DNA of 64,000 bases from Pseudomonas petrae (GTDB lineage: Bacteria > Pseudomonadota > Gammaproteobacteria > Pseudomonadales > Pseudomonadaceae): NCBI RefSeq assembly GCF_021728295.1, contig NZ_JAKJXE010000010.1:146539-210538 (forward strand). The letters are read 5' to 3'. A program made the position numbers and the translations under genes. The notes beneath the pieces are model-generated. The model ran no database searches. It was given only the letters and a program-made list of their open reading frames with translations, and was not told the DNA's origin. This document shows, one piece after another, positions 1 through 7,955 of the stretch; the first letter of the stretch is position 1, and each line of letters opens with the position of its first letter.

Positions 1-762
1 CGCGACATTCCGTTCAACGGCATTCCGTGGTTCTTCGACCACTGTGAAACCATCACGCCGAAGAACATCGAGCGGGTCAAGGCGCTCGGCGGCGGCATCG
101 CGATTCAGGACCGCATGGCGTTCCAGGGCGAATACTTCGTCGAGCGCTACGGTGCCAAGGCCGGCGAGCACACGCCGCCGATCAAACGCATGCTGGCCGA
201 AGGCGTACCAGTGGGCGCCGGGACCGACGCCACTCGCGTGTCGAGCTATAACCCGTGGACCTCGCTGTACTGGATGGTCAGCGGTCGCACCGTCGGCGGC
301 CTGGAGCTGTACCCGGAAGGCTTGTCCCGGGAAACCGCGCTGGAGCTGTTCACCCGTGGCAGCGCCTGGTTTTCCTCCGAGCAGGGCAAGAAAGGCCAGA
401 TCAAGGTCGGCCAGCTGGCGGATGTGGTGGCGTTGTCCCAGGACTTCTTCAGCGTGCCGGAGGAGTCGATCAAGTGGATCGAATCGGTGCTGACCATCGT
501 CGACGGCAAGGTGGTTTACGGCGCCGGCGAGTTCGACGATCTGGCGCCGCCGAGTGTGCCGGTGCTGCCGGACTGGTCGCCGGTCTCCAAGGTCCCGGGC
601 CATTGGCGCCAGGGCGCACCGATGGCAGCGGCGGTTCACCAGTGCAGCGGACCCTGCGGCGTCCACGCCCACAGCCACGATAAGGCGCGCCAGTCGAAAG
701 TGCCGGTCAGCGACTTTCAGGGTTTCTGGGGCGCGTTTGGCTGCTCGTGTTTCGCTTTCTGA
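1..762 (+). CDS. Amidohydrolase family protein, 3' part (5' end outside window)
   Basis: The reading frame is open from the first base and ends at the TGA at 760-762, giving 253 visible residues. The sequence matches the C-terminal half of YtcJ-like metal-dependent amidohydrolases: a GAGTDA segment (the conserved Asp of the TIM-barrel metal site), then ELFTRGSAW, and a small beta-domain motif QLADVVALSQDFF followed by TIVDGKVVYG, which is how these enzymes close. Known family members hydrolyse C-N bonds of amides or cyclic ureas; the substrate cannot be read here. The last ~45 residues form an unusual Cys/His-rich tail (HQCSGPCGVHAHSH, then FGCSCFAF). An isochorismatase-fold hydrolase lies 125 bp downstream, so the two may share a catabolic role (inference). 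Confidence 0.8.
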   Translation, partial: RDIPFNGIPWFFDHCETITPKNIERVKALGGGIAIQDRMAFQGEYFVERYGAKAGEHTPPIKRMLAEGVPVGAGTDATRVSSYNPWTSLYWMVSGRTVGGLELYPEGLSRETALELFTRGSAWFSSEQGKKGQIKVGQLADVVALSQDFFSVPEESIKWIESVLTIVDGKVVYGAGEFDDLAPPSVPVLPDWSPVSKVPGHWRQGAPMAAAVHQCSGPCGVHAHSHDKARQSKVPVSDFQGFWGAFGCSCFAF

Positions 763-801
763 TCCTGGATTCAAAAGAACCACTGAAAAGAGCATGAAAG
801 G

Positions 802-825
802 CCTCGTCGGCACTCACCGACGGGG
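802..825. terminator. Stem-loop between amidohydrolase and isochorismatase-fold gene
   Basis: A 9-bp stem (CCTCGTCGG with CCGACGGGG, one T-G pair) encloses a 6-base loop just after the amidohydrolase stop. There is no T-run, so it is at best a weak terminator or an mRNA-stabilising hairpin. Confidence 0.35.
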
Positions 826-887
826 CAATCTGCCAGTGTGATGCGCTGGCCCCGTACTCATCCGTCACCCACTCAATGGAGTCAATC

Positions 888-1511
888 ATGACCGTTCCCT
901 ACAAGCGCTTGAACAAAGATGATGCCGTCGTTCTGCTGGTCGATCACCAGACCGGTCTGATCTCGCTGGTGCAGGACTTCACGCCAAACGAGTTCAAGAA
1001 CAACGTGCTGGCCCTGGCCGACTGCGCCAAGTTCTTCAAACTCCCGACCATCCTCACCACCAGCTTCGAGACCGGCCCGAACGGCCCGCTGGTGCCCGAG
1101 CTCAAAGCCATGTTCCCGGACGCGCCGTACATCGCCCGACCTGGCCAGATCAACGCCTGGGATAACGAAGACTTCGTCAAAGCGATCAAGGCCACCGGCC
1201 GCAAGCAGATCATCATCGCCGGCGTCGTGACTGACGTCTGCGTGGCGTTCCCGACCCTGTGTGCGCTGGAAGAAGGCTTCGACGTGTTCGTGGTCACCGA
1301 TGCCTCGGGCACGTTCAACGACGTGGTGCAAAAAGCCGCGTGGGCGCGCATGACCGCAGCCGGTGCGCAATTGATGAACTGGTTCTCGGTGGCCTGCGAG
1401 CTGCAGGGCGACTGGCGCAACGACATGGAAGGCCTGGCGAACCTGCTGTCCCAGCGCATTCCGAACTACCGCAACCTGATGAACAGCTACTCGGCGTTCA
1501 CTGCCAAGTAA
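888..1511 (+). CDS. Isochorismatase-fold cysteine hydrolase (YcaC-like)
   Basis: A 207-residue cytosolic hydrolase of the isochorismatase superfamily. The fold's catalytic features are visible: Asp19 in LLVDHQTGL and the nucleophile Cys118 in VVTDVCVAF, followed by VVTDASGTF. The order and spacing fit YcaC-like hydrolases, whose physiological substrates are mostly unknown. The start is placed at 888 because GGAG at 878-881 gives good spacing to that ATG; an in-frame ATG at 876 would put the ribosome site inside the gene. Stem-loops follow the stop. The amidohydrolase upstream may act in the same pathway, but this is inference. Confidence 0.88.
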   Translation: MTVPYKRLNKDDAVVLLVDHQTGLISLVQDFTPNEFKNNVLALADCAKFFKLPTILTTSFETGPNGPLVPELKAMFPDAPYIARPGQINAWDNEDFVKAIKATGRKQIIIAGVVTDVCVAFPTLCALEEGFDVFVVTDASGTFNDVVQKAAWARMTAAGAQLMNWFSVACELQGDWRNDMEGLANLLSQRIPNYRNLMNSYSAFTAK

Positions 1512-1518
1512 CACCCTC

Positions 1519-1541
1519 TGCGCCGTCTTTTTTGCGGCGCA
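1519..1541. terminator. Hairpin after the isochorismatase-fold gene
   Basis: Perfect 7-bp arms (TGCGCCG / CGGCGCA) flank a T-rich loop 8 bases after the stop codon. The T tract is in the loop rather than after the stem, so termination strength is uncertain. Confidence 0.4.
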
Positions 1542-1556
1542 CACCCTCCCGAATCA

Positions 1557-1591
1557 GCGGTAACCGTGACAAGATTGCTCGCGGTTACCGC
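1557..1591. terminator. Second perfect inverted repeat upstream of the SRPBCC gene
   Basis: GCGGTAACCG at 1557-1566 is the exact reverse complement of CGGTTACCGC at 1582-1591, with a 15-base loop. It is followed by CTTATTA and is either a terminator for the upstream gene or an operator for the downstream one. Confidence 0.4.
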
Positions 1592-1668
1592 TTATTAGAG
1601 AGGGCGCGGCCCCGCCACGCCATCCAGCGCTGGCTGATCGGCCGCTGCCCCCACTTCTGGAGAACATC

Positions 1669-2076
1669 ATGGCTCAAGCATCTGCATCCGTTCGCATCCC
1701 GGTCTCGGCCGATAAGGTCTGGGCGCTGACCGGTGGCTTCCTGTCACTGAACGACTGGCTTCCCTTCATCAAGACAAGCGAGTCGCAGGAAGGCGGTCGC
1801 GTGCGTCACCTGACCACCGATGACGGCGCTGAAATCAGCGAGCGTCTCGTGACTTACGACAACAAGGCGCGTACCTACAGCTACTCCATCGAAAAGGGGC
1901 CGTTTCCGATCAGCGCGTATCTGGCGACGCTGAAAGTCAAAGAAGACGGCGCCGATGGGGCGTTGGTGGAATGGTCAGGCGTTTTCACCGCCAACGGTGT
2001 TTCCGATGGGGAAGTCGAGGAATTGTTCAAGGGGATTTACGAGGGGGGTCTTGAGGCGCTGAAGGCCAATTTTTGA
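1669..2076 (+). CDS. SRPBCC (START/Bet v1-like) family protein
   Basis: A 135-residue protein with the N-terminal pattern of polyketide-cyclase/START-like ligand-binding proteins: SVRIPVSADKVWALTGGF, then LNDWLPFI. The C-terminal helix includes EELFKGIYEGGLEAL. Such proteins form a helix-grip fold with a hydrophobic cavity, and the ligand cannot be predicted. The ATG is preceded by GGAGA at a suitable distance. It stands alone between hairpins, so it is probably monocistronic. Confidence 0.8.
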   Translation: MAQASASVRIPVSADKVWALTGGFLSLNDWLPFIKTSESQEGGRVRHLTTDDGAEISERLVTYDNKARTYSYSIEKGPFPISAYLATLKVKEDGADGALVEWSGVFTANGVSDGEVEELFKGIYEGGLEALKANF

Positions 2077-2126
2077 CCCGCCCATACGAGCCACTGATCA
2101 TTTAACCCGCACATGATCGCGGGACC

Positions 2127-2152
2127 GCCAGGCCAGTGCGGCCTGGCATTTC
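2127..2152 (+). terminator. Rho-independent terminator-like hairpin
   Basis: GCCAGGCC at 2127-2134 pairs with GGCCTGGC at 2140-2147 around a 5-base loop, followed by a short ATTT. It lies 50 bases after the SRPBCC stop and could serve both flanking convergent genes. Confidence 0.6.
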
Positions 2153-2194
2153 GGTGCCTTGCTTGAATCGTTGTCACGTCAGGCTTTCAGGGCC

Positions 2195-2311
2195 TCAGTG
2201 ATGCTCGGACACCGTCGCTGCATTGACCAGGTCGTACAAGGCAAACGCGCGGTTAACCAGGAAAACGGTAACGGCGGCGAGGGCGACGGCATTGATGATG
2301 TGCAGGGTCAT
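2195..2311 (-). CDS. Small single-span membrane protein (38 aa)
   Basis: A 38-codon frame on the minus strand encodes a short protein with one hydrophobic segment (about residues 5-24, IINAVALAAVTVFLVNRAFA) and a polar tail ending in SEHH. It sits inside a longer open frame extending to 2485, but only the part from the ATG at 2311 has protein-like composition. A weak GGA precedes the start. Function is unknown, and the call rests on composition only. Confidence 0.45.
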   Translation of the reverse strand: MTLHIINAVALAAVTVFLVNRAFALYDLVNAATVSEHH

Positions 2312-2505
2312 GGGATTAAGTCCGTGTCGGGTCTGGGATGACGCGATGTTACGCGAGCCCTGCCGAAGCTGAAGACAATAGGCTTCATGGTCTACATCAC
2401 CGGCAATGATGAGGCGGGTTCGTGAAAGGCGAAAGCGGGTAAAGGGGTGAACTATCGCCGCAGGATCCGGGTCGGCTCTACACACTTATCAGCCTGGAGC
2501 CTGCC

Positions 2506-3192
2506 ATGCAGCCTTATGTCATTTGCCACATGATGTCCTCCCTCGACGGCCACGCGCTCACCGACGGCTGGGATCGCGCGTTCAAGAAAGACGCCGGTGA
2601 TCTGTACGAAAAGCTCGCCCAGACGTTCGAGTTTGACGCCTGGATCTGCGGGCGCGTGACGATGCAGGAAATCGCCCACGACGAAGGCTATCCCAAGGGC
2701 CTCGCCACAGGACCCATCGAGCGCAGTCATTACTTCGCCGACCGCAACGCCAAGGCCTACGCCGTGTCCATCGACCCTCAGGGCAAGGTGGGCTGGAAGA
2801 AGAATCAGGCGCTGGACTCCCACGTCGTGGAGGTGCTGACCGAGGGCGTGTCGGATGACTACCTCGCCTACCTGCAGTCGATTCAAGTGTCTTACATTTT
2901 TGCCGGGAAGAGCGAGATTGATCTGCAGCAGGTGGTGCAGATCCTGTCGAGCGAGCTGGGCTGCAAGCGCCTGATCGTCGAAGGCGGCCCCCATGTCAGT
3001 GGCTCGTTCGTCAACGCCGGGCTGGTCGATGAAGTCAGTGTGCTGATCCTGCCGCTGATCGACGGGCGAGGCGAGCATCCGGCGTCGTTCGAGGTGCCGG
3101 CCGAGGCGTGGAAACAACCGGCTCACTTGAAATTGACGTCGGCAGAGGTTCAGGACGGCGGCGCGGTCTGGCTGCGCTACACCAAAGCCTGA
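2506..3192 (+). CDS. RibD C-terminal domain / dihydrofolate-reductase-like reductase
   Basis: A 228-residue protein of the RibD-C (pyrimidine reductase/DHFR-fold) family. Family features are MMSSLDGH near the N-terminus, DAWICGRVTMQE, and the NADPH-binding RLIVEGGPHVSGSFVNAGLVDE, followed by VLILPLIDGRGE near the C-terminus. It lacks the deaminase domain of full RibD, so it is a stand-alone reductase of unknown substrate rather than the riboflavin enzyme. The ATG is preceded by GGAGCCTGCC. A strong bidirectional terminator lies downstream. Confidence 0.85.
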   Translation: MQPYVICHMMSSLDGHALTDGWDRAFKKDAGDLYEKLAQTFEFDAWICGRVTMQEIAHDEGYPKGLATGPIERSHYFADRNAKAYAVSIDPQGKVGWKKNQALDSHVVEVLTEGVSDDYLAYLQSIQVSYIFAGKSEIDLQQVVQILSSELGCKRLIVEGGPHVSGSFVNAGLVDEVSVLILPLIDGRGEHPASFEVPAEAWKQPAHLKLTSAEVQDGGAVWLRYTKA

Positions 3193-3278
3193 CTCAGGCG
3201 CGGAGCGGGGCTGATTCAGCCTCGCTTGATGCTGCATGCTTCATGTCAGGAGCGCGCAGGGAAAAGCGATCGGAAACG

Positions 3279-3309
3279 AAAAAGGCCAGCTAAGCGCTGG
3301 CCTTTTTCT
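3279..3309. terminator. Bidirectional rho-independent terminator
   Basis: The GAAAAAGGCCAGC arm and its GCTGGCCTTTTTC complement form a strong stem with A-run and T-run on opposite sides. It can end both the RibD-C gene (+) and the tRNA transcript (-). Confidence 0.85.
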
Positions 3310-3320
3310 TTACTTCTGTC

Positions 3321-3396
<76 letters not shown>

Positions 3397-3524
3397 ATGC
3401 GCGCTATCTTACTGATTGGAAAAGGGAAGTCAAGCGAGCAGGTTAAAAAAATTGCCATGCGGGTGTCGGGTGTCTCCGGTCCTGGTCCAGTGTAGACGAC
3501 AATATTGCGCCCGACCCCAATCAG

Positions 3525-3615
3525 TGCAGGAGCGCGCTTGCCCGCCATCGCGGTGTGTCAGTTGGCAGCGATGTTGACTGTGCCGACGCATTCGCGGGCA
3601 AGCGCGCTCCTACAG
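3525..3615. repeat. REPIN: inverted pair of GCGGGCAAGCGCGCTCC-type REPs
   Basis: TGCAGGAGCGCGCTTGCCCGC at 3525-3545 and its reverse complement at about 3592-3615 face each other across about 46 bases. This is a standard Pseudomonas REP doublet. A single copy of the same REP type recurs at 39256-39279. Confidence 0.85.
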
Positions 3616-3671
3616 GGCCGGTGCTGGCGGCAATATTCATCATTGCCGCCAGCACCGGACACCGGCGCGGA

Positions 3672-4058
3672 TCAGTACCGCCAGGTCAACGACGCTGGCA
3701 GGTTGCGCGGTGCGCCGTAGCTGCTTGCCGTGCCGCTGTACAGCGAGGTCAGGTATTTGCGGTCGGTGACGTTGTTGAAGTTCAGGGCGGTGCTCCAGTT
3801 GCTACGGTTGTCCCACATTGGACGAGCGCCTGCTGCAGTGAATCGGGTTGTTGTTGCTGTCGACCAGCGGCGGGTTGCCCCAGGTGCTGCCGTTGGAATC
3901 GCTGTTGTGCTGGGTGAAGCCCACCGTCAGCGTGTTCGCATCGGACAGGTAGAAGGCGAGCAGGCCGGCGGCGACGTTCTTCTCGTGGCTGTAGCGGTCC
4001 ATCCACGAGTTGCCCTTGTCGTGGGCATAGATGAAGCGGCCACGCAGGTTTATCGTGC
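3672..4058 (-). pseudogene. TonB-dependent siderophore receptor remnant
   Basis: The minus strand carries two pieces of an outer-membrane ferric-siderophore receptor. The C-terminal piece ends at the TGA 3672-3674 and reads NFNNVTDRKYLTSLYSG, then a tail ending in LTWRY with the terminal aromatic typical of beta-barrels. A middle piece (about 3810-4058) reads RGRFIYAHDKGNSWMDRYSH and NTLTVGFTQHNSDS. They meet near 3807 in different frames, at a shared GGGACAACCG, so most of the barrel has been deleted out of frame. The N-terminus (signal, TonB box, plug) is absent; upstream the sequence changes abruptly into the promoter of the Xre/RES module. It is non-functional as a receptor. Confidence 0.8.
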
Positions 4059-4080
4059 TGCAAATCAATGCTGCTGAAAC

Positions 4081-4122
4081 TTGACATTGCGTCCATGGAC
4101 GCAAATGAAGTAGTGTTGCGTC
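4081..4122 (+). promoter_or_regulatory. Promoter/operator of the Xre-RES toxin-antitoxin operon
   Basis: A consensus -35 TTGACA at 4081-4086 is directly followed by a perfect 18-bp palindrome, TTGCGTCCATGGACGCAA (4087-4104). A further half-site TTGCGTC lies at 4116-4122. A palindrome in the spacer plus an extra half-site is what is expected for an autorepressing antitoxin (inference). The -10 box is not clear. Confidence 0.65.
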
Positions 4123-4160
4123 TACAGATAAGGCATCTGCTGTGATCAAGAGGTAATTCC

Positions 4161-4565
4161 ATGACCATCGCCATTCCAGCGCGGCAACTTTCGAAGTCCG
4201 AGTGCGTGGTCGGTTTGCGGGCGGCGTTGCGGGTTCTGGACAAGTGGAAGGCCACCAGCGAGCAGGCCTGTCAGATTCTGCGCATTTCCCGAAGCACTTA
4301 CACCCGCGCCCGCCAGGACGACGCACAGTGGTCGGTGGCGCTGGATCAGGACCAGATGCAGCGGGTCAGCTTCGTGCTGAACATCCACGCCGCCCTGCGA
4401 ACCCTGTTTGATAACCCCGACAATGCCTACGGCTTCCCGTCGATGGAAAACCACAACGAGTTCTTCAACGGCCGAAAACCCCTGGACGTCATGGCACAGG
4501 GCGACATGATCTCGCTGTACGAAACGTTCCGTCGCATCGATACCCTCCGGGGCGCCCAATGGTGA
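4161..4565 (+). CDS. Xre/ParS-type antitoxin (DUF2384, toxin-binding domain)
   Basis: A 134-residue protein with an N-terminal helix-turn-helix region (SEQACQILRISRSTYTRARQ) and a C-terminal ParS/MbcA-like toxin-binding domain (ALRTLFDNPDNAYGF, then FFNGRKPLDVMAQGD). In this family the antitoxin binds and blocks a RES NAD-degrading toxin and represses its own promoter. The gene is preceded by AAGAGG and its stop overlaps the toxin start (ATGGTGA, 4559-4565), indicating translational coupling. The perfect palindrome at 4087-4104 is its likely operator. Confidence 0.92.
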   Translation: MTIAIPARQLSKSECVVGLRAALRVLDKWKATSEQACQILRISRSTYTRARQDDAQWSVALDQDQMQRVSFVLNIHAALRTLFDNPDNAYGFPSMENHNEFFNGRKPLDVMAQGDMISLYETFRRIDTLRGAQW

Positions 4566-5251
4566 CGCCGGACGGGCTCCCCGCGCTCGCCGGTGAGACG
4601 CAACAGGCTTATCGCCTGGTCAATTCCAAATTCCCGCCGATCGAGCTGTTCAGCGACGTCGCCGATGCCGCCGAGTTCGAGACCCTGTACCGGATTCAGG
4701 CGCTGACCAATCCGCGCCTGCAGAACGAAGTCGGCCGGATCGAGCTGATTCCCCTGGCCGAAATCCCGTTCGGCATCCCCGGTTGTTCCTACGCAGTCGC
4801 GCCGTTCACCCATGTCAATCCTGCGGGCTCGCGCTTTAGCAACGGCGAGTTCGGCGTGCTGTACCTGGCCGATACGGTCGACACGGCGATCGCCGAAGTG
4901 CGCCACCATCAGCAGCTGTACTGGTCGCGTGTCGCGGCGCTGAAGTACGAGCGCTTCGTGTTCCGCTGCCTGAGTTGCAGCTTCAGTGAGGAGGGCAGCG
5001 TTGACGCCACCGCAATCCCGCTCTCCGACCCCGTTTATGCGCCTGACGACTACGCGCAATCCCACGTGCTGGGCATGGCCGCCAAGCAGGCCGGGATGGC
5101 CGGGCTGCGCTATCGCTCGGTGCGCTCGCCAGGCAATCACTGCTGGGCGCTGCTGACCCCACGCCACGTCACGACCATCGTGCAGAGCGCCCACTACGAG
5201 ATGATCTGGAGCGGCGAGGTCATCGGCATCAACCGGATCTCCAACGCTTAA
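4559..5251 (+). CDS. RES-domain toxin (NAD+-consuming)
   Basis: A 230-residue RES toxin. The residues that name the family are visible: Arg19 in AYRLVNSK, Glu113 in TAIAEVRHH, and the Ser within YRSVRSPGNHCWAL. Characterised RES toxins degrade NAD+ (phosphorylase or hydrolase activity), arresting growth when the antitoxin is lost. It overlaps the antitoxin gene by 7 bases, making a compact type II module. The module abuts the decayed TonB receptor, consistent with insertion or local rearrangement. The reading frame is intact and full length for the family. Confidence 0.93.
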   Translation: MVTPDGLPALAGETQQAYRLVNSKFPPIELFSDVADAAEFETLYRIQALTNPRLQNEVGRIELIPLAEIPFGIPGCSYAVAPFTHVNPAGSRFSNGEFGVLYLADTVDTAIAEVRHHQQLYWSRVAALKYERFVFRCLSCSFSEEGSVDATAIPLSDPVYAPDDYAQSHVLGMAAKQAGMAGLRYRSVRSPGNHCWALLTPRHVTTIVQSAHYEMIWSGEVIGINRISNA

Positions 5252-5337
5252 GGGTTGTCGATCCAGGCACCGGGCAAAACATCGAACTCAGCGGCCCTCC
5301 TGGAAGTCACTCAAAGGGTGAAAACCGAGGAGCGGTC

Positions 5338-5769
5338 ATGGGCAAGAACGTCACGGCGAAGGAACTGGGTATCGACCTTGTGCAGGGGGGTGAAAATGCC
5401 CTGTTCCAATGGTTGTTGGCGAGTTTCCTGATGGGCAAGCGGATTCGGGCGCAAGCGGCGGTGCAGACCTATCACGTCATCGTCGACCGGCACGGGCGCG
5501 ACACGCCGGGCAAACTGGCCGCGTGCACGCACCGGGAACTGGTCAGGATGCTGGGCGAGGGCGGTTACGCGCGGTACGACGAATCCACGGCCGTGCGCCT
5601 GCTGGCATTGGCGGCCAAGCTGATGGATGAGTACGACGGCACGGTCAGCGCCATGGCAGAAGCCAGCGCCGACCGCCGCGAATTTGAAAAGCGCTTGCAG
5701 GATTTCAACGGCATCGGGCCGAAGACTGCAGAGATCTTCCTGGGCGAAGCCGGGGAGGTGCTGTTTTGA
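5338..5769 (+). CDS. Helix-hairpin-helix (endonuclease III/DNA glycosylase-like) small protein
   Basis: A 143-residue protein, mostly helical, ending in a helix-hairpin-helix motif DFNGIGPKTAEIFLGEA as seen in the HhH-GPD DNA glycosylase fold. Full-length enzymes are about 200 residues or more; no iron-sulfur cysteines follow and the catalytic Asp position is not evident, so enzyme activity is doubtful. A strong GAGGAG precedes the ATG. The stop overlaps the TTG start of the DUF72 gene, so the two are probably co-translated. The function may be DNA binding or repair (inference). Confidence 0.6.
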   Translation: MGKNVTAKELGIDLVQGGENALFQWLLASFLMGKRIRAQAAVQTYHVIVDRHGRDTPGKLAACTHRELVRMLGEGGYARYDESTAVRLLALAAKLMDEYDGTVSAMAEASADRREFEKRLQDFNGIGPKTAEIFLGEAGEVLF

Positions 5770-6512
5770 ACGATGCTCTTTCAAATGCGCCTTACAAAAT
5801 CTTCGTGGGCTGTGCCGGCTGGAGTCTGGGCCGCGAGCATGCGCCGGCGTTTCCGGGGGACGGCACCCACTTGCAGCGCTACGCCCGGCAATTCAACACG
5901 GCAGAAATCAACAGTTCGTTCTACCGCCCCCATCGACCGCAGACCTACGCGCGATGGGCCGACGCAGTGCCGCCGGATTTCCGCTTTTCGGTGAAAATCC
6001 CCAAGCTCATTTCCCACGAACAATGCTTGCAGGGCAGCGCCCAGGCGCTGGACGAATTCCTCGGGCAATGCGGTGAACTGGGCGAACGGCTCGGTTGCCT
6101 GCTTCTGCAGTTGCCGCCGTCGTTGGCGTTCGAGCCAGGTGTGGCGGAAGTGTTTTTTACCCGGCTGCGCGAGCGATTTGCAGGGCATGTGGTCATCGAG
6201 CCGCGCCATGAAAGCTGGGTGCAGGGCGAGCCTATGCTTGCTCACTACCGCATCGCGCAAGCAACGGTCGATCCGTCGAGGCTCAGCAACGACAGCCAAC
6301 CGTCAGGCTGGCCGGGGTTGCGTTACTGGCGACTGCACGGCGCGCCGCGGATTTATTACAGCGCCTATGAAGAGGACTGTCTGATCCGTCTGGCCGCCGA
6401 GCTGAAAGCTAAAGCGCAAAGCGGCGTGCCGACGTGGTGTATTTTCGACAACACCGCCAGTGGCGCTGCGACGGGGGACGCCTTGAGACTGATGGAACTG
6501 CTTGGCCGCTAG
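5766..6512 (+). CDS. DUF72 (YecE) family TIM-barrel protein
   Basis: A 248-residue DUF72 protein. The diagnostic opening FVGCAGWSLGRE and the motifs EINSSFYRPHRPQTYARWA and FRFSVKIPKLISHEQ are clear; later GLRYWRLHGAPRIYYSAY and WCIFDNTASGAAT follow family order. Biochemical function of DUF72 is not established. The start is TTG at 5766, overlapping the previous stop; no ATG in this frame lies at the family's normal N-terminus, so TTG is preferred. It is coupled to the HhH gene. Confidence 0.88.
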   Translation: MNDALSNAPYKIFVGCAGWSLGREHAPAFPGDGTHLQRYARQFNTAEINSSFYRPHRPQTYARWADAVPPDFRFSVKIPKLISHEQCLQGSAQALDEFLGQCGELGERLGCLLLQLPPSLAFEPGVAEVFFTRLRERFAGHVVIEPRHESWVQGEPMLAHYRIAQATVDPSRLSNDSQPSGWPGLRYWRLHGAPRIYYSAYEEDCLIRLAAELKAKAQSGVPTWCIFDNTASGAATGDALRLMELLGR

Positions 6513-6690
6513 CCGTCGGTGCTCTGGTTAAAGGGTTAAAGGGCTGATTCCGTCAGGCTCGATCTGTCATTTTTCCGGCGATTTGCCGCGCTTGTCGACG
6601 GGTGCAGCAGTTAGTTGGCGCGCGAGTTGTTAAGCGTCATAGCGCGATGCCACAATCGCGCCCATCCAATGCCAGGGTCGGCCTAATTCG

Positions 6691-7815
6691 ATGTACCTCC
6701 ATGATTCTCAACCGGCGTGCGAGGCCCTGATACGGGCCCAAGTGCGTAACGATCGTTTGCAGCTGCTCTTCCGTCAGAGTTTTTTCTCGGTGTCCGGCAG
6801 CGCTCTGGCGGCTGTGATGCTCTCGTGGATCTGTTGGGGGCGCCTGGAGCAATCGCTGATTCTCGGGTGGCTAGGGCTGCTGGGCGCCTCCACCACCCTT
6901 CGCCTGATCATGTTGACCACTTATTTTCGGGTGCCGGAATCCGCCCGAACCCCCGAGCGCTGGGAAACCACTTACTGGGTCACGCTGGTGGTGTCGGCCG
7001 GCATTTGGGGCAGCGGCGCGCTGGCGCTGATGCAGGCCGGGGATCTGTTGATCCAGACGCTGGTGCTGTTGTTCACCGTGGGCATGTCAGTGAGTGCGGT
7101 GTCCTGCTATTCGGCGTACCGCTCGATGACCCTGGTGTCAATTGCGCTGGTGCTGCTGCCGTGCTCGATCTGGCTGCTGTTTCAGCCCCAGACCGCACAA
7201 CAGGGGATGGCGGTTGCGTCGCTGATCTTTGCCGGATTTGTGGTCAGCGCGACGCGCAAACTGTGCCAGGCCATGGAACGGGCCTTTCGCCTGAGCCGCG
7301 AAATGGAACATGCCCATCGCATCGCCGACCACGCCGCACAGACCGACGAGCTGACCGGGGTGAAAAACCGCCGGGCTTTTTTCCATCAGGCCGAACGCGC
7401 CTACGACACCTGCAAGCGCAGCCGGCTGCCGCTGTGCGCGCTGATGCTGGACATCGATCACTTCAAACGCATTAACGACTGCCACGGCCATCAGGCCGGC
7501 GATGAAGTGTTGCGGCAAATCGGCCGGGTCATCTGTCAGTCCGTGCGGGAAGGCGACGTCTGCGGTCGGCTGGGCGGCGAAGAGTTCGCGCTGCTGCTGG
7601 CCAATACGTCGCTCGACGCGGCCCATGTCATCGCCGAGCAGCTGCGTCAGGCGATCGCCGACATCACCTGCCAGCATGACGAGGGCGTCACCGCCAGCCT
7701 CGGTGTCGCCGCGCTGAGCAACACCGGTCAGGATGTGCACGGGCTGCTCGGCCTGGCGGACAAGGCGCTGTTCCGGGCCAAAGCGATGGGGCGCAACCAG
7801 ACGGCGGTGGCGTAA
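6691..7815 (+). CDS. Membrane diguanylate cyclase (GGDEF)
   Basis: A 374-residue protein with about five to six N-terminal hydrophobic spans (residues about 25-190, MASE-like) followed by a GGDEF domain. The active-site motif is GGEEF (residues 295-299), and an RxxD inhibitory site (REGD, about 286-289) lies five residues upstream, so it should make c-di-GMP from two GTP with product inhibition. The linker DHAAQTDELTGVKNRRAF is the normal domain entry. The ATG at 6691 has no strong ribosome site. No phosphodiesterase partner is adjacent. The stimulus sensed by the membrane part is unknown. Confidence 0.9.
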   Translation: MYLHDSQPACEALIRAQVRNDRLQLLFRQSFFSVSGSALAAVMLSWICWGRLEQSLILGWLGLLGASTTLRLIMLTTYFRVPESARTPERWETTYWVTLVVSAGIWGSGALALMQAGDLLIQTLVLLFTVGMSVSAVSCYSAYRSMTLVSIALVLLPCSIWLLFQPQTAQQGMAVASLIFAGFVVSATRKLCQAMERAFRLSREMEHAHRIADHAAQTDELTGVKNRRAFFHQAERAYDTCKRSRLPLCALMLDIDHFKRINDCHGHQAGDEVLRQIGRVICQSVREGDVCGRLGGEEFALLLANTSLDAAHVIAEQLRQAIADITCQHDEGVTASLGVAALSNTGQDVHGLLGLADKALFRAKAMGRNQTAVA

Positions 7816-7848
7816 GCGGGCGGTCTGGCGCGGCGGCCGGTGCAGATG

Positions 7849-7870
7849 CATGTCACCCGAATGTGACATG
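7849..7870. promoter_or_regulatory. Inverted repeat between dgc and gapN
   Basis: CATGTCAC at 7849-7856 and GTGACATG at 7863-7870 form a perfect 8-bp inverted repeat with a 6-base gap, about 85 bases before gapN. It could be an operator for gapN or a hairpin ending the cyclase transcript. There is no T-run. Confidence 0.4.
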
Positions 7871-7955
7871 TGTCTCGACTCTTCATTCGGGGGCGGCTGT
7901 GGCGTAGTGTGTCAAGCCTGTTTGGCACGATGACCGACTGGAAGAGGTGAATGAG

